Assembly (NCBI RefSeq): GCF_001457025.1
Contig: NZ_KQ758599.1
Span: 930,001 to 994,000 of the forward strand
DNA length: 64,000 bases
Direction of reading: 5' to 3'
Source: Pseudarthrobacter enclensis
GTDB lineage: Bacteria; Actinomycetota; Actinomycetes; Actinomycetales; Micrococcaceae
The notes under the pieces are model-generated. The model was not told where the DNA came from, ran no database searches, and saw nothing but the letters and a program-made list of their open reading frames with translations. The first letter of the stretch is position 1. Every line of letters starts with the position of its first letter. A program made the translations under genes and the position numbers. Of this stretch, positions 53,609 to 62,498 are shown one piece after another.

Positions 53609-54754
53609 ATGTCCCACACCCTCCCGACCTCCGGCACTCCCGCCGGCCGCAAACCGCGGGTAGCGGTCCTTTTCGGCGGACGGTCCTCCGAGCACGCCGT
53701 CAGCTGCGTCACCGCCGCCGGGGTCCTCGGCGCCATCAACAAGGACAAGTACGAGGTCATTCCCATCGGAATCGCCAAGACCGGGCAGTGGGTCCTCGCC
53801 TCCACCGACACCGCCCAGTGGTCACTGGCGGCCTCGGCCCTTCCCGAGGTGGCACCGTCCGCCCAAACGGTCACCCTGGCGGAGATTGGTGGGGAGCACC
53901 AGCTGATCGTCGCTTCGCCCAACGAGGTCCCGCAGGAGCTGGGCACCGTGGACGTCGTTTTTCCGCTGCTGCACGGACCCTTCGGCGAGGACGGAACCAT
54001 CCAGGGGCTGCTGGAACTCTCTGACACCCGGTACGTAGGGGCCGGCGTCCTGGCCTCTGCCGTGGGCATGGACAAGCACTTCATGAAGGTGGTGTTCGAA
54101 GCCGCCGGCCTGCACGTCGGACCCTACGTTGCCGTCACCGACCGGCAATGGCAAAAGGATCCGGAAGCTGTCCGGAAGCAGGTGGACAGGCTTGGCTTCC
54201 CGGTCTTCGTGAAGCCCGCACGCGCCGGGTCATCGATGGGCATCTCCAAGGTGGACTCCCTCGAAGGCCTTGACGCAGCCATCGAGGAAGCCCGCCGGCA
54301 CGACCTGAAGCTGGTCATCGAAGCAGGCATCGTCGGCCGCGAGATCGAGTGCGCCGTCCTGGAGGGCCGCGGCACCGACGCGCCCAGGACCTCCATGCCG
54401 GGCGAAATCTCCGTGGCGGGCGGCGGTCATGAGTTCTATGACTTCAATGCCAAGTACGTGGAGGACGACGCCGCCGCACTGAGCTGCCCGGCCGACATTC
54501 CCGAAGAAGCAATCGCCAGGGTACGGGAACTTGCCGCCGCGGCCTTCGACGCCGTGGGTGCCGAAGGGCTGAGCCGGGTGGACTTCTTCTACACCCCGGA
54601 CGGGGAACTGATCATCAACGAGATCAACACCATGCCTGGGTTCACGCCCAAGAGCATGTACCCGCAGATGTGGGCAGCGTCCGGGCTCGCCTACGCCGAC
54701 CTGATCGACGAACTGATCCACCTTGCCCTGAACCGGAAAACCGGCCTTCGCTGA
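53609..54754 (+). CDS. ddl: D-alanine--D-alanine ligase
   Basis: A 381-residue ATP-grasp ligase joining two D-Ala for the peptidoglycan stem. The N-terminal VAVLFGGRSSEHAVSC, PLLHGPFGEDGTIQG, the ATP-grasp FVKPARAGSSMGISKV, and the Mg-binding EINTMPGFTPKSMYPQMW are all present. The ATG at 53609 lies two bases after the gpsA stop. It is slightly long, with a 15-residue N-terminal extension. Confidence 0.96.
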   Translation: MSHTLPTSGTPAGRKPRVAVLFGGRSSEHAVSCVTAAGVLGAINKDKYEVIPIGIAKTGQWVLASTDTAQWSLAASALPEVAPSAQTVTLAEIGGEHQLIVASPNEVPQELGTVDVVFPLLHGPFGEDGTIQGLLELSDTRYVGAGVLASAVGMDKHFMKVVFEAAGLHVGPYVAVTDRQWQKDPEAVRKQVDRLGFPVFVKPARAGSSMGISKVDSLEGLDAAIEEARRHDLKLVIEAGIVGREIECAVLEGRGTDAPRTSMPGEISVAGGGHEFYDFNAKYVEDDAAALSCPADIPEEAIARVRELAAAAFDAVGAEGLSRVDFFYTPDGELIINEINTMPGFTPKSMYPQMWAASGLAYADLIDELIHLALNRKTGLR

Positions 54755-54781
54755 CCCGGGCCCGGTGGGCGGGCCCATCAC

Positions 54782-55285
54782 CTACTGGCTCTTGGGCAGG
54801 TCCTGCAGTTCCTCCTGGCCCACGCAGTTACGGCTGGCCGGCACCTTGCCGGCCGCTGTGGCGAGGTCGGCCAGCACTGTGGCCGAGCTGATCTTGTCCG
54901 GGTCCATCAGGATCTCGGTGGCGGGCTCCCGGCCGTAGGTGGTGAGCGTCCACACGGGGTCGCCCTCCTTGATCACCCAATCGATGCCGTTAACCGTCAC
55001 GCAGCGGTCAGTGGTTGGCCCCGGCACGTTCACTCCGCACCGCAGGATTACCAACGATGGATCCCCCCACGCGGCCGTGGCCTGGCTGTTGGTCTGTCGC
55101 AGCCTGGAGTCGCCGATGGCGTCGGGCAGCGCCACCATCATGGGTGCGCAGGCGGGGTTCGCAGCATCCTGTGCAGCCGTGACGTCGACGGCGGCGGAGC
55201 AGCCTGCCAGCGGAACGGCCACGAAGGCTCCAAGGAGCGCCGTCCGGACAGCGCGGTGGGGCAGGGACAGCTGGGGACGGTGCAT
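54782..55285 (-). CDS. DUF3515 lipoprotein
   Basis: A 167-residue protein of the actinobacterial DUF3515 family. A signal peptide ends in the lipobox PLAGC (Cys at ~29). The mature region has paired cysteines typical of DUF3515: one in ANPACAPMMVALPDAIG, one in LVILRCGVNVPGP, one in TDRCVTVNGIDWV and one in ASRNCVG. Position between ddl and thiL is conserved in actinobacteria including mycobacteria. Function is unknown. The ATG follows TAGGCT by six bases, so it is predicted leaderless. Confidence 0.9.
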   Translation of the reverse strand: MHRPQLSLPHRAVRTALLGAFVAVPLAGCSAAVDVTAAQDAANPACAPMMVALPDAIGDSRLRQTNSQATAAWGDPSLVILRCGVNVPGPTTDRCVTVNGIDWVIKEGDPVWTLTTYGREPATEILMDPDKISSATVLADLATAAGKVPASRNCVGQEELQDLPKSQ

Positions 55286-55291
55286 ATTCCA

Positions 55292-55297
55292 AGCCTA
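55292..55297 (-). promoter_or_regulatory. -10 box, leaderless DUF3515 gene
   Basis: TAGGCT, six bases, ATG at 55285 on the minus strand. Confidence 0.55.
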
Positions 55298-55397
55298 TAG
55301 CCGCGGCTGGAGGTTCCTGTCATCGGCCTGGACCGCCCCTGCCAGTCTCCGTGGGCGGCCCAGTGCCCGGACACCCGGGAATGTCGGACCCGCGCTG

Positions 55398-55403
55398 TAG
55401 CGT
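55398..55403 (+). promoter_or_regulatory. -10 box, leaderless thiL
   Basis: TAGCGT, six bases, GTG at 55410. No ribosome binding site. Confidence 0.5.
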
Positions 55404-55409
55404 AGTGGG

Positions 55410-56453
55410 GTGCCTGAAAAACGTATGGCCGGGGACGCGTCTCCGGCAGTCGCCGCCCTCTCCGAAGCCGAGCTGCTGTCGCGGATTTTCCCGCGACTGG
55501 CGGTGGACGCGACACATTCCGCGGCCACCCTCCTGGGCCCCGGGGACGACGCCGCGATCATCAGCGCACCGGATGCCAGGACGGTCATCAGCATCGACAC
55601 CCAGGTCCAGGACCAGGACTTCCGGCTGGCCTGGCCCAACGGGTACCGGAGCACAGGCTTTGATGTCGGCTGGAAGGCTGCCGCACAGAACCTCAGCGAC
55701 ATCAACGCGATGGGAGCACGTGCCACGTCCATGGTGGTCAGCCTGACACTGCCGCCCGACACCCCCGTCACCTGGGTGGAGGACCTGGCCGACGGCCTGA
55801 CGGCAGGCATCCGGGGCCTTGGTGCGGACGGCTGCTCCGTCGCCGGCGGCGACTTGGGGCGCGGAAGGGAAATTTCGGTCACCGTTGCGGTGCTGGGGAC
55901 GCTCGACGGCGGCCCGCCGGTGCTGCGCTCAGGCGCGCAACCGGGTGACGTCCTGGCGCTGGCCGGTACGGCCGGGCAGGCGGCCGCCGGCCTCGCCCTG
56001 CTCGAATCCGGGGTACCCATGGAACAGCTCGACGACGGACTGCGCAACCTGACGGAACGCCAGCGCCGGCCGGTGCCGCCGCTCCAGGCCGGCCCGGCCG
56101 CCCGGAAAGCCGGCGCCACCGCCATGCTGGATGTCTCGGACGGGCTGCTGCGCGACGGCCGCCGGATGGCGCTGGCCAGCCACGTCGCCATGGACCTGGA
56201 TCCGGACCGCCTGGGCCCTCTCGCCGCCGGGGTGGAACCTGCGGCCCGCCTGCTGGGCCGGAACGCCATGGAATGGGTGCTCAGCGGAGGGGAAGACCAC
56301 GGGCTGCTGGCCACTTTCCCGCCGGATATTCAGCTTCCTCCCGGATTCACTGCGATAGGCTCGATACAAGCACTGGGAATCGACGAAGGTCCGCGCGTGA
56401 CGATCGCGGGCCGGGCCGCGGACACCGGGGGATGGGACCACTTTGCAGACTAA
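55410..56453 (+). CDS. thiL: thiamine-monophosphate kinase
   Basis: A 347-residue ATP-dependent kinase of the PurM/AIR synthase fold, making thiamine diphosphate from the monophosphate. Conserved metal-binding motifs are LLGPGDDAAII near the N-terminus, the NAMGARATSMVV stretch, GGDLGRGREISV and MLDVSDGLLRDGRR. The C-terminal GGEDHGLLATF fits. Length is normal for actinobacterial ThiL. Its stop overlaps the next gene, so it begins a thiL-DAK2-recG-rsmD run. Confidence 0.94.
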   Translation: MPEKRMAGDASPAVAALSEAELLSRIFPRLAVDATHSAATLLGPGDDAAIISAPDARTVISIDTQVQDQDFRLAWPNGYRSTGFDVGWKAAAQNLSDINAMGARATSMVVSLTLPPDTPVTWVEDLADGLTAGIRGLGADGCSVAGGDLGRGREISVTVAVLGTLDGGPPVLRSGAQPGDVLALAGTAGQAAAGLALLESGVPMEQLDDGLRNLTERQRRPVPPLQAGPAARKAGATAMLDVSDGLLRDGRRMALASHVAMDLDPDRLGPLAAGVEPAARLLGRNAMEWVLSGGEDHGLLATFPPDIQLPPGFTAIGSIQALGIDEGPRVTIAGRAADTGGWDHFAD

Positions 56454-57468
56454 GATCGCCGCCAACGCCCAGGCCATGAGGCGGTGGCTGAACAAAGCGG
56501 AGACCGCCCTGGGCAACCACAGCGACCGCCTGAACGCCATCAACATCTTCCCTGTCGCCGACGGTGACACCGGCACCAACCTCTATCTCACCGTCCGTGC
56601 CGCCTCCGATGCCCTCGAGGCCATGGATCCGGGTGTCACCGACGTCGGAGCGGTCCTGGCGCACGCCGGCCAGGCCGCGCTCGAGAAAGCGCGCGGCAAC
56701 TCGGGGACGCTGTTTTCGGTCTTCCTCTGCGCCGCCGCCGAACCCCTAGCCGGCCAGCAGCGGCTCAGTTCCGCTCTCCTGGCCACAGCGCTGCACCGCG
56801 CCCAGATCCGGGCCTGGACCGCCCTCAGCGACCCCGTGCCCGGCACCATGCTGTCCGTCATGGAGGCTGCGTCGCTCGCCGCCGCCGAGATCGATGCCCT
56901 GCACCCGGGGGACGACAGCAACCATGCCCTCGGTGTGACGCTCGATGCCGCTGTTGCCGCAGCCCTGGCCGCCGTCGTGTCCACGGAAGAACAACTTGAC
57001 GCCCTGCAGGACGCGCACGTCGTGGACGCCGGCGGCGTGGGGCTCCTGCTCATCCTTGACTGCCTGCGCTCCGTCGTCCTGGGGGAGGAACTTCAGAGCT
57101 CACTGCTTGACGATCTTCACGGATACAGCGTCCAGGATCCGCACATCCACGCCAGCATGCCGGTTGACGACGGTGTGGAGGTGATGTGCACCATCAACCT
57201 CTCACCGCTGGACGCGGCAACCCTCCGGCAGCACCTGGACGAGCTGGGGGAGTCGGTCATCATGAGCCAGCTCGGCGGCGGGGAAGCCGGCGACGGTACC
57301 TACAGGTGGCGGGTCCACGTCCACGTCCCCACGCCCGGTCCCGCCGTCGAACTCATCCGCAGCCTGGGCATCCCCACGGACATCTCCATCAGTGCCCTGT
57401 CCGACACCTCCAGCCACCGGGACCAGGCGCTCCAGGAGGCAGTGGACTCCGGTGGGCATGAACGCTGA
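56443..57468 (+). CDS. DAK2-domain protein (FakA-like, short)
   Basis: A 341-residue protein. The DAK2 phosphatase/kinase domain fills residues ~5-200 with the Mg/ATP-binding INIFPVADGDTGTNLYLTV, GARGNSGT-like EKARGNSGTLFSVFL, and HVVDAGGVGLLLILDCL. The C-terminal ~110 residues resemble the start of the following FakA middle domain. The usual FakA (fatty acid kinase) is ~550 residues, so this is a shortened form. It may not have the full kinase activity. The start is TTG at 56443, overlapping thiL by 11 bases; no FakB partner is nearby. Confidence 0.83.
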   Translation: MQTKIAANAQAMRRWLNKAETALGNHSDRLNAINIFPVADGDTGTNLYLTVRAASDALEAMDPGVTDVGAVLAHAGQAALEKARGNSGTLFSVFLCAAAEPLAGQQRLSSALLATALHRAQIRAWTALSDPVPGTMLSVMEAASLAAAEIDALHPGDDSNHALGVTLDAAVAAALAAVVSTEEQLDALQDAHVVDAGGVGLLLILDCLRSVVLGEELQSSLLDDLHGYSVQDPHIHASMPVDDGVEVMCTINLSPLDAATLRQHLDELGESVIMSQLGGGEAGDGTYRWRVHVHVPTPGPAVELIRSLGIPTDISISALSDTSSHRDQALQEAVDSGGHER

Positions 57469-59731
57469 GCCCGGGCTTCCCCTGGAACGCCGCATTGGCA
57501 AGCGTTCGGCAGGGGTGATCGAAAAACACCTTGGCATCACCACCGTCGAGGGCCTGCTCAACTACTTCCCGCGCCGGTATATGGCCCGCGGCGAACTGAC
57601 ACCCATCAGCGAGCTGCCGCGGGACGAGGAAGTCACCCTGATTGCCCGCGTGCTCTCCAGCAGCACCCGTTCCATGCAGGCACGCAAGGGAACCATCACC
57701 GACGTCGTCATTTCCGACGACGACGGCCGGAGCGGCCTGAGGCTGGTGGGCGGCACAGACTTCCACGGCAAGGTGCCGGGGACCCTGAAGATCAGCTTCT
57801 TCAACGCCTACCGGGCCAAGAGCGAGCTGCTGCCAGGACGCCGGGCCCTGTTTTCCGGTAAGGTCACCAGCTTCAAGGGCGCCCTGGGACTCACCAACCC
57901 CGACTTCCAGGTGCTTGACTCGGATCCCTTCACGGCCGGCAGCGACGACCCCGAAAAACTCGCGGCAATGCCCATCCCCGTCTACCCGGCCACGGCTAAG
58001 CTCCCCAGCTGGAAAATCCAGAAGGTCATCTCCACGCTGCTGGAAACCGTTGACCTGGGCGCTGTACCGGACCCCGTGCCGGCCTCCGTGGCAGCGCGGG
58101 AAGACTTCCTGCCTTTGGCCACGGCCTACCGGCTGGTCCACGAACCGGAGACCGCCGCGGACTGGCAACGGGCCCGCCACCGGTTCCGTTACCAGGAGGC
58201 ACTGGTCCTGCAGTCCGCCCTGGCGCGGCGCCGGTCCCAGCTGGCGGCGGAGGAAGCAACGGCCCGGCGGCCGGTGACGGACGGCGTTCTGGCAGCCTTC
58301 GACCGGAATTTGCCTTTCACGCTCACGGACGGCCAAGCCGCCGTCGGAAAAACCCTTGCCGCGGGGCTCGCGGAAAACCACCCCATGAACCGCCTGCTGC
58401 AGGGTGAAGTGGGCTCGGGCAAGACGGTGGTGGCATTGCGCGCCATGCTCCAGGTAGTGGACGCCGGCGGGCAGGCCGCGCTGCTGGCCCCCACCGAGGT
58501 CCTTGCCGCGCAGCACTACGACTCCATCCGCCGCACGCTCGGTCCGTTGTCCAGGGACGGGCTGCTCGGCGCCCTGGGCAGCCAGGACGGGGAATCCGTG
58601 CAGGTCACCCTGCTCACCGGATCCATGCCCGCCGCGGCCCGGAAGCAGGCCCTGCTGGATGCTGCCTCGGGAACGGCGGGGATCATCATCGGAACACACG
58701 CCCTGCTCAGTGACAACGTTTCCTTCTACGACCTCGGGCTGATCGTTGTGGACGAACAGCACCGGTTTGGCGTGGAGCAGCGTGACGCCCTGCGTGCCAA
58801 GGCGAGGAAACCTCCGCACCTGCTGGTCATGACCGCAACCCCCATCCCGCGGACCGTCGCCATGACCGTATTCGGTGACCTTGAAACCTCCACGCTCGAT
58901 GAGCTGCCCAAGGGCAGGGCGCCCATCTCCACCCACCTGGTGGGCCTGGCGGAGAACCCCGGCTGGGCCGGGCGAATCTGGGCACGGGCGCGCGAGGAAA
59001 TCGACGCCGGCCACCAGGTCTACGTCGTATGCCCGAAGATCGGCACCGACGACGACGGTGACTTCACCCCCGGCGAGGCGGAACCGGCCGACGTTGGCCT
59101 GGAGGACAACGGACGGGAATTGGCGTCGGTGACTGCCGTCGTCGAACACCTGCAGGATGAACCGTCCCTTGCCGGCATCCCGCTGGCGCCGCTGCATGGC
59201 CGCCAGGACCCGGACCTGAAGTCTGACACCATGGCCCGGTTCCTGGCCAACACCGTCAAGCTGCTGGTTTCAACCACCGTGATCGAGGTGGGCGTGGACG
59301 TCCACAACGCCACGCTGATGGTGATCCTGGACGCGGACCGGTTCGGTATCTCGCAGCTCCACCAGCTCCGCGGACGGGTGGGCCGCGGCGGGCTGCCCGG
59401 GACCTGCCTCCTCGTGACGTCCCTGGAGCGCGGCCATCCCAGCCGGCGGCGGCTGGAGGCCGTGGCATCGACCACCGACGGCTTCGTGCTGTCCCAGGAG
59501 GACCTCAAGCTCCGCAGGGAAGGCGACATCCTGGGCGCATCCCAGTCCGGCGGCCGGTCAACGCTGCGGCTTCTGCGCGTACTGGAGCACGGGGACGTCA
59601 TCGCCCAGGCACGCTCCGATGCCCAGGAAATCGTGGCCGCGGATCCCGCCCTCGACGCCCACACCGAATTGGCCGATGCCATTGACCGATACCTCAATCC
59701 CGAAAAGGAGGCGTTCCTTGAACGTGGTTAG
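57458..59731 (+). CDS. recG: ATP-dependent DNA helicase RecG
   Basis: A 757-residue branch-migrating helicase that regresses stalled replication forks. The N-terminal wedge/OB domain covers ~1-170. Walker A is LLQGEVGSGKTVVALRA, the DEAD-type box is VVDEQHRFGVEQR (DEQH, typical of RecG), motif III is MTATPIPRT, and motif VI is QLRGRVGRGG. Length is that of actinobacterial RecG. The ATG at 57458 overlaps the DAK2 gene by 11 bases. Confidence 0.96.
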   Translation: MNAEPGLPLERRIGKRSAGVIEKHLGITTVEGLLNYFPRRYMARGELTPISELPRDEEVTLIARVLSSSTRSMQARKGTITDVVISDDDGRSGLRLVGGTDFHGKVPGTLKISFFNAYRAKSELLPGRRALFSGKVTSFKGALGLTNPDFQVLDSDPFTAGSDDPEKLAAMPIPVYPATAKLPSWKIQKVISTLLETVDLGAVPDPVPASVAAREDFLPLATAYRLVHEPETAADWQRARHRFRYQEALVLQSALARRRSQLAAEEATARRPVTDGVLAAFDRNLPFTLTDGQAAVGKTLAAGLAENHPMNRLLQGEVGSGKTVVALRAMLQVVDAGGQAALLAPTEVLAAQHYDSIRRTLGPLSRDGLLGALGSQDGESVQVTLLTGSMPAAARKQALLDAASGTAGIIIGTHALLSDNVSFYDLGLIVVDEQHRFGVEQRDALRAKARKPPHLLVMTATPIPRTVAMTVFGDLETSTLDELPKGRAPISTHLVGLAENPGWAGRIWARAREEIDAGHQVYVVCPKIGTDDDGDFTPGEAEPADVGLEDNGRELASVTAVVEHLQDEPSLAGIPLAPLHGRQDPDLKSDTMARFLANTVKLLVSTTVIEVGVDVHNATLMVILDADRFGISQLHQLRGRVGRGGLPGTCLLVTSLERGHPSRRRLEAVASTTDGFVLSQEDLKLRREGDILGASQSGGRSTLRLLRVLEHGDVIAQARSDAQEIVAADPALDAHTELADAIDRYLNPEKEAFLERG

Positions 59732-59770
59732 CAGGGGACGCACCGGCGGAACCGGAACGGTGGTGGCCGC

Positions 59771-60385
59771 ATGAGCCGGATCATCTCCGGAGCGGCGGGC
59801 GGAACACCGCTGACGGCAGTTCCCGGGTCCTTGACACGCCCCACTACAGACCGGGTCAAGGAGGCGCTTTTCTCCAGGCTGGACGCCTTCGACGTGATCT
59901 CCGGCGCGCGGGTGCTGGACCTGTATGCGGGGTCGGGCTCCCTGGGAGTGGAAAGCGCCAGCAGGGGAGCCCGGGCAGTGGACCTGGTGGAGGCCGACGC
60001 GAAGGCCAGCGCCGTCTGCCAGCGCAATGCGGACCTGATCAACGGTGTGGTGGGCCGCAAGGCAGTCACCGTCCACCGCTCCAAGGTGGAGCCCTTCCTG
60101 GAACGCGCACACGAAACAGCGCTGTGGGACCTCGTGTTCATGGATCCGCCCTACCCGCTGGAGGAAGTGGCTTTGGCGGCTGCCCTCAGGAAGCTCGCCA
60201 CGCACCTGGCCCCGGGCGCCGTCGTGGTTGTAGAACGGTCCTCGCGGTCCCCCGAGCCGGCGTGGCCAACCGACGTGGAGCGGTTTGCCGAGAAAAAATA
60301 CGGTGAAACCCGTCTGTGGTTCGCCGAACCGTCCGTTCCGGACGCCATCGAAGGCGACGACCTGCCGGCGGCCGGGGAAGACTGA
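59771..60385 (+). CDS. rsmD: 16S rRNA (guanine(966)-N(2))-methyltransferase
   Basis: A 204-residue SAM enzyme methylating G966 of 16S rRNA. The SAM-binding region includes ARVLDLYAGSGSLGVESASRGA, and the catalytic DPPY motif is in DLVFMDPPYPLEE. The conserved N-terminal RIISGAAGGTPLTAVPG and TRPTTDRVKEALFSRLD are also RsmD hallmarks. It follows recG by 39 bp. In many bacteria rsmD is next to coaD, and here the two are only about 2 kb apart. Confidence 0.95.
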   Translation: MSRIISGAAGGTPLTAVPGSLTRPTTDRVKEALFSRLDAFDVISGARVLDLYAGSGSLGVESASRGARAVDLVEADAKASAVCQRNADLINGVVGRKAVTVHRSKVEPFLERAHETALWDLVFMDPPYPLEEVALAAALRKLATHLAPGAVVVVERSSRSPEPAWPTDVERFAEKKYGETRLWFAEPSVPDAIEGDDLPAAGED

Positions 60386-60440
60386 CACCACAAAGCGGCC
60401 GGGACGGGCCTTGACTGGCACGGCGCGGCCGTGGCACGTC

Positions 60441-61229
60441 TTAGGGGGAAAGCCGGTCCAGGTCAACGCCCGCCAGCACCTGTGCGGGGTGCGGTCCCCG
60501 GGCCACCAGTTCAGCCGTCCACTCCTGCGGCCACGGCACCTGGGTCCCGGCCAGGATGATGTTGCCCGGGTACCGGCCCGCGAACATCCCGCTTTCGGCG
60601 AAGGCCGCCACGTCCCGCATGGCCTCCCGCAGCGCGGCCACCTGGCTGCGGACCAGCGTCAGCGCCGGCTCGTCACCCACATTGACCACCAGCAGCCCCC
60701 CGGGTGCGAGCTTTTCCCGGACCTCGCGGTAGAACCCGGCGCAGGCGATGTGCTCCGGCGCCTCCGGCCCCGAGAAGATGTCCAGGATGACGACGTCGAA
60801 GCGGAGTTCCGGCTCAAGCCCGCCAAGGGCCTCCCTGGCGTCGCCGATGATGGTGTGCAGGTCTGTGCCCTCCGGCAGCGGAAGGTGCCGCAGGACGAAA
60901 TCGAGGAGTTCACGCTCCAGTTCAACCGCGTACTGCACCGACCCGGGACGGGTCGCCTGGATGTAACGGGCCAGGGTGAGCGCACCCGCTCCAAGGTGGA
61001 GGGCACGCACGGGTGCTCCCGGAGGTGCAGCCAAGTCCACCAGGTGCGCCACCCTTCGCAGGTACTCGTAGAAGACATCCTCCGGGTGGGCGAGGTTGAC
61101 ATGCGACTGTTCGGCGCCGCCGATACTCAGGACGTAGCCGCCGGCCGTAAAGGCATCCGGTTCGATGGTGGCGTGCTGGCCGGTCGCCCGGAGGAACCGC
61201 GACGGTCCGGTGCTGTTGCCGGCCATCAC
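60441..61229 (-). CDS. spermidine-synthase-like methyltransferase-fold protein
   Basis: A 262-residue protein with the spermidine synthase fold. It shows ALHLGAGALTLARYIQATRPGS (SAM site), YAVELERELLDFV, GDAREAL and FDVVILDIFSGPEAPEHI, then LLVVNVGDE. The first ~60 residues are a short beta region. It may be a polyamine aminopropyltransferase-like protein or a methyltransferase; actinobacterial versions next to an aminotransferase are uncharacterised. The GTG at 61229 overlaps the aminotransferase stop (GTGA), so the two are coupled. Confidence 0.85.
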   Translation of the reverse strand: MMAGNSTGPSRFLRATGQHATIEPDAFTAGGYVLSIGGAEQSHVNLAHPEDVFYEYLRRVAHLVDLAAPPGAPVRALHLGAGALTLARYIQATRPGSVQYAVELERELLDFVLRHLPLPEGTDLHTIIGDAREALGGLEPELRFDVVILDIFSGPEAPEHIACAGFYREVREKLAPGGLLVVNVGDEPALTLVRSQVAALREAMRDVAAFAESGMFAGRYPGNIILAGTQVPWPQEWTAELVARGPHPAQVLAGVDLDRLSP

Positions 61230-62455
61230 AGCCTGCTGCTGAGCGTGGCCAGCCTGGACGCTGCCTCTTCAAGGACGTCGGCTTTCTTGCAGAAGGCGAA
61301 ACGCAGCAGGCTGCGGGTCCTTTCGGCGCCTTCCGGGTGGCAGAAGACCGGCACCGGAATGGCTGCGACACCGACCAGTTCCGGCAGGCGGCGGGCAAGG
61401 TCAACGGAATCGGTGATGCCCAGCGGTGCTGTGTCCACGTTGACGAAGTACGTACCCTGGGGCGCGTACACCCCGAAGCCGGCGGCGCGGAGACCGTCGC
61501 TGAGGATGTCGCGCTTTCTCTCCAGTGTCCCTGCGACTCCTTCGTAGAAGCTGTCCGGCAATGCCAGCCCCGCAGCGATGGCGGGCTGGAAGGGGGTGCC
61601 CGAACTGTAGGTCAGGAACTGCTTGACCGTGCGAACAGCCGCCACCAGGTCTTCGGGACCCGTGAGCCAGCCAATCTTCCAGCCGGTGACGGAAAAGGTC
61701 TTGCCGGCGGAGGAGATGGTGAGGGTCCGCTCTGCCGCCCCGGGCAGCGAAGCGGCCGGGATGTGGCGGACACCGAAAGTGAGGTGTTCGTAGACTTCGT
61801 CCGTGACAATCAGCGAACCATACCGCCGGGCCAGGTCCACGATCTTCTGGAGCACGTCACGCGGGAACACCGCTCCGGTGGGGTTGTGGGGATTGTTGAG
61901 CAGCACCACCCGTGTCCGTTCGCTGAAGGCGGCCTCAAGGGCGGCCATGTCCGGCATGAAGTCCGGCGCCAGCAGCGGCGCCGTGACGTGGGTGGCGCCC
62001 GACAGGCCGATGACCGCCCCGTAGGAATCGTAGAACGGCTCGAAGGTGAGGACCTCGTCCCCCGGGCCGGTGAAGGCAAGGAGGGATGCCGCGATGGCCT
62101 CGGTGGCTCCGGTGGTGATAATGACTTCCGTGGCCGGATCAGGGGTCAGCCCGTAGAAGCGTTCCTGGTGGCCGGCCACCGCTTCACGCAACTGGGGGGT
62201 GCCCTTGCCGGGAGCATACTGGTTCGCGCCTGCGGCGATGGCATCACGGGCGGCGTCGAGGATTTCCTGCGGACCGTCCTCGTCCGGAAATCCCTGGCCC
62301 AGGTTGATGGCGCCCGTCCTGGCGGCCAGGGAGGTCATCTCTTCGAAGATGGTGACGCCAAGGCCGCCGTCAAGAGCCAGGAGGTTTGCACCCAGGGCGG
62401 TCCGCTGCCACGGAGCCGGGGCGGAGGGCGCGGAAAGTTCCCGTGACGCGTGCAT
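61226..62455 (-). CDS. pyridoxal-phosphate aminotransferase, class I/II
   Basis: A 409-residue fold-type I enzyme. The substrate and PLP motifs are INLGQGFPDEDGP, ITTGATEAIAASLLAF, NNPHNPTGAVFPRDVL, VTDEVYEHLTF and SSAGKTFSVTGWKIGW, in which the Lys binds PLP. It resembles kynurenine/methionine aminotransferases and DapC. The start at 62455 is chosen over a longer frame to 62608 because TACCAT lies six bases upstream and the extra region overlaps coaD. It is the first gene of a two-gene operon. Confidence 0.93.
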   Translation of the reverse strand: MHASRELSAPSAPAPWQRTALGANLLALDGGLGVTIFEEMTSLAARTGAINLGQGFPDEDGPQEILDAARDAIAAGANQYAPGKGTPQLREAVAGHQERFYGLTPDPATEVIITTGATEAIAASLLAFTGPGDEVLTFEPFYDSYGAVIGLSGATHVTAPLLAPDFMPDMAALEAAFSERTRVVLLNNPHNPTGAVFPRDVLQKIVDLARRYGSLIVTDEVYEHLTFGVRHIPAASLPGAAERTLTISSAGKTFSVTGWKIGWLTGPEDLVAAVRTVKQFLTYSSGTPFQPAIAAGLALPDSFYEGVAGTLERKRDILSDGLRAAGFGVYAPQGTYFVNVDTAPLGITDSVDLARRLPELVGVAAIPVPVFCHPEGAERTRSLLRFAFCKKADVLEEAASRLATLSSRL

Positions 62456-62461
62456 CCAGTC

Positions 62462-62467
62462 ATGGTA
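62462..62467 (-). promoter_or_regulatory. -10 box, leaderless aminotransferase gene
   Basis: TACCAT, six bases, ATG at 62455 on the minus strand. It lies 43 bp from the coaD start. Confidence 0.5.
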
Positions 62468-62486
62468 TCCCGGGCGTGGCATGGGG

Positions 62487-62492
62487 TAGGTT
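62487..62492 (+). promoter_or_regulatory. -10 box, leaderless coaD
   Basis: TAGGTT, six bases, ATG at 62499. No ribosome binding site. Confidence 0.5.
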
Positions 62493-62498
62493 CGGAGC

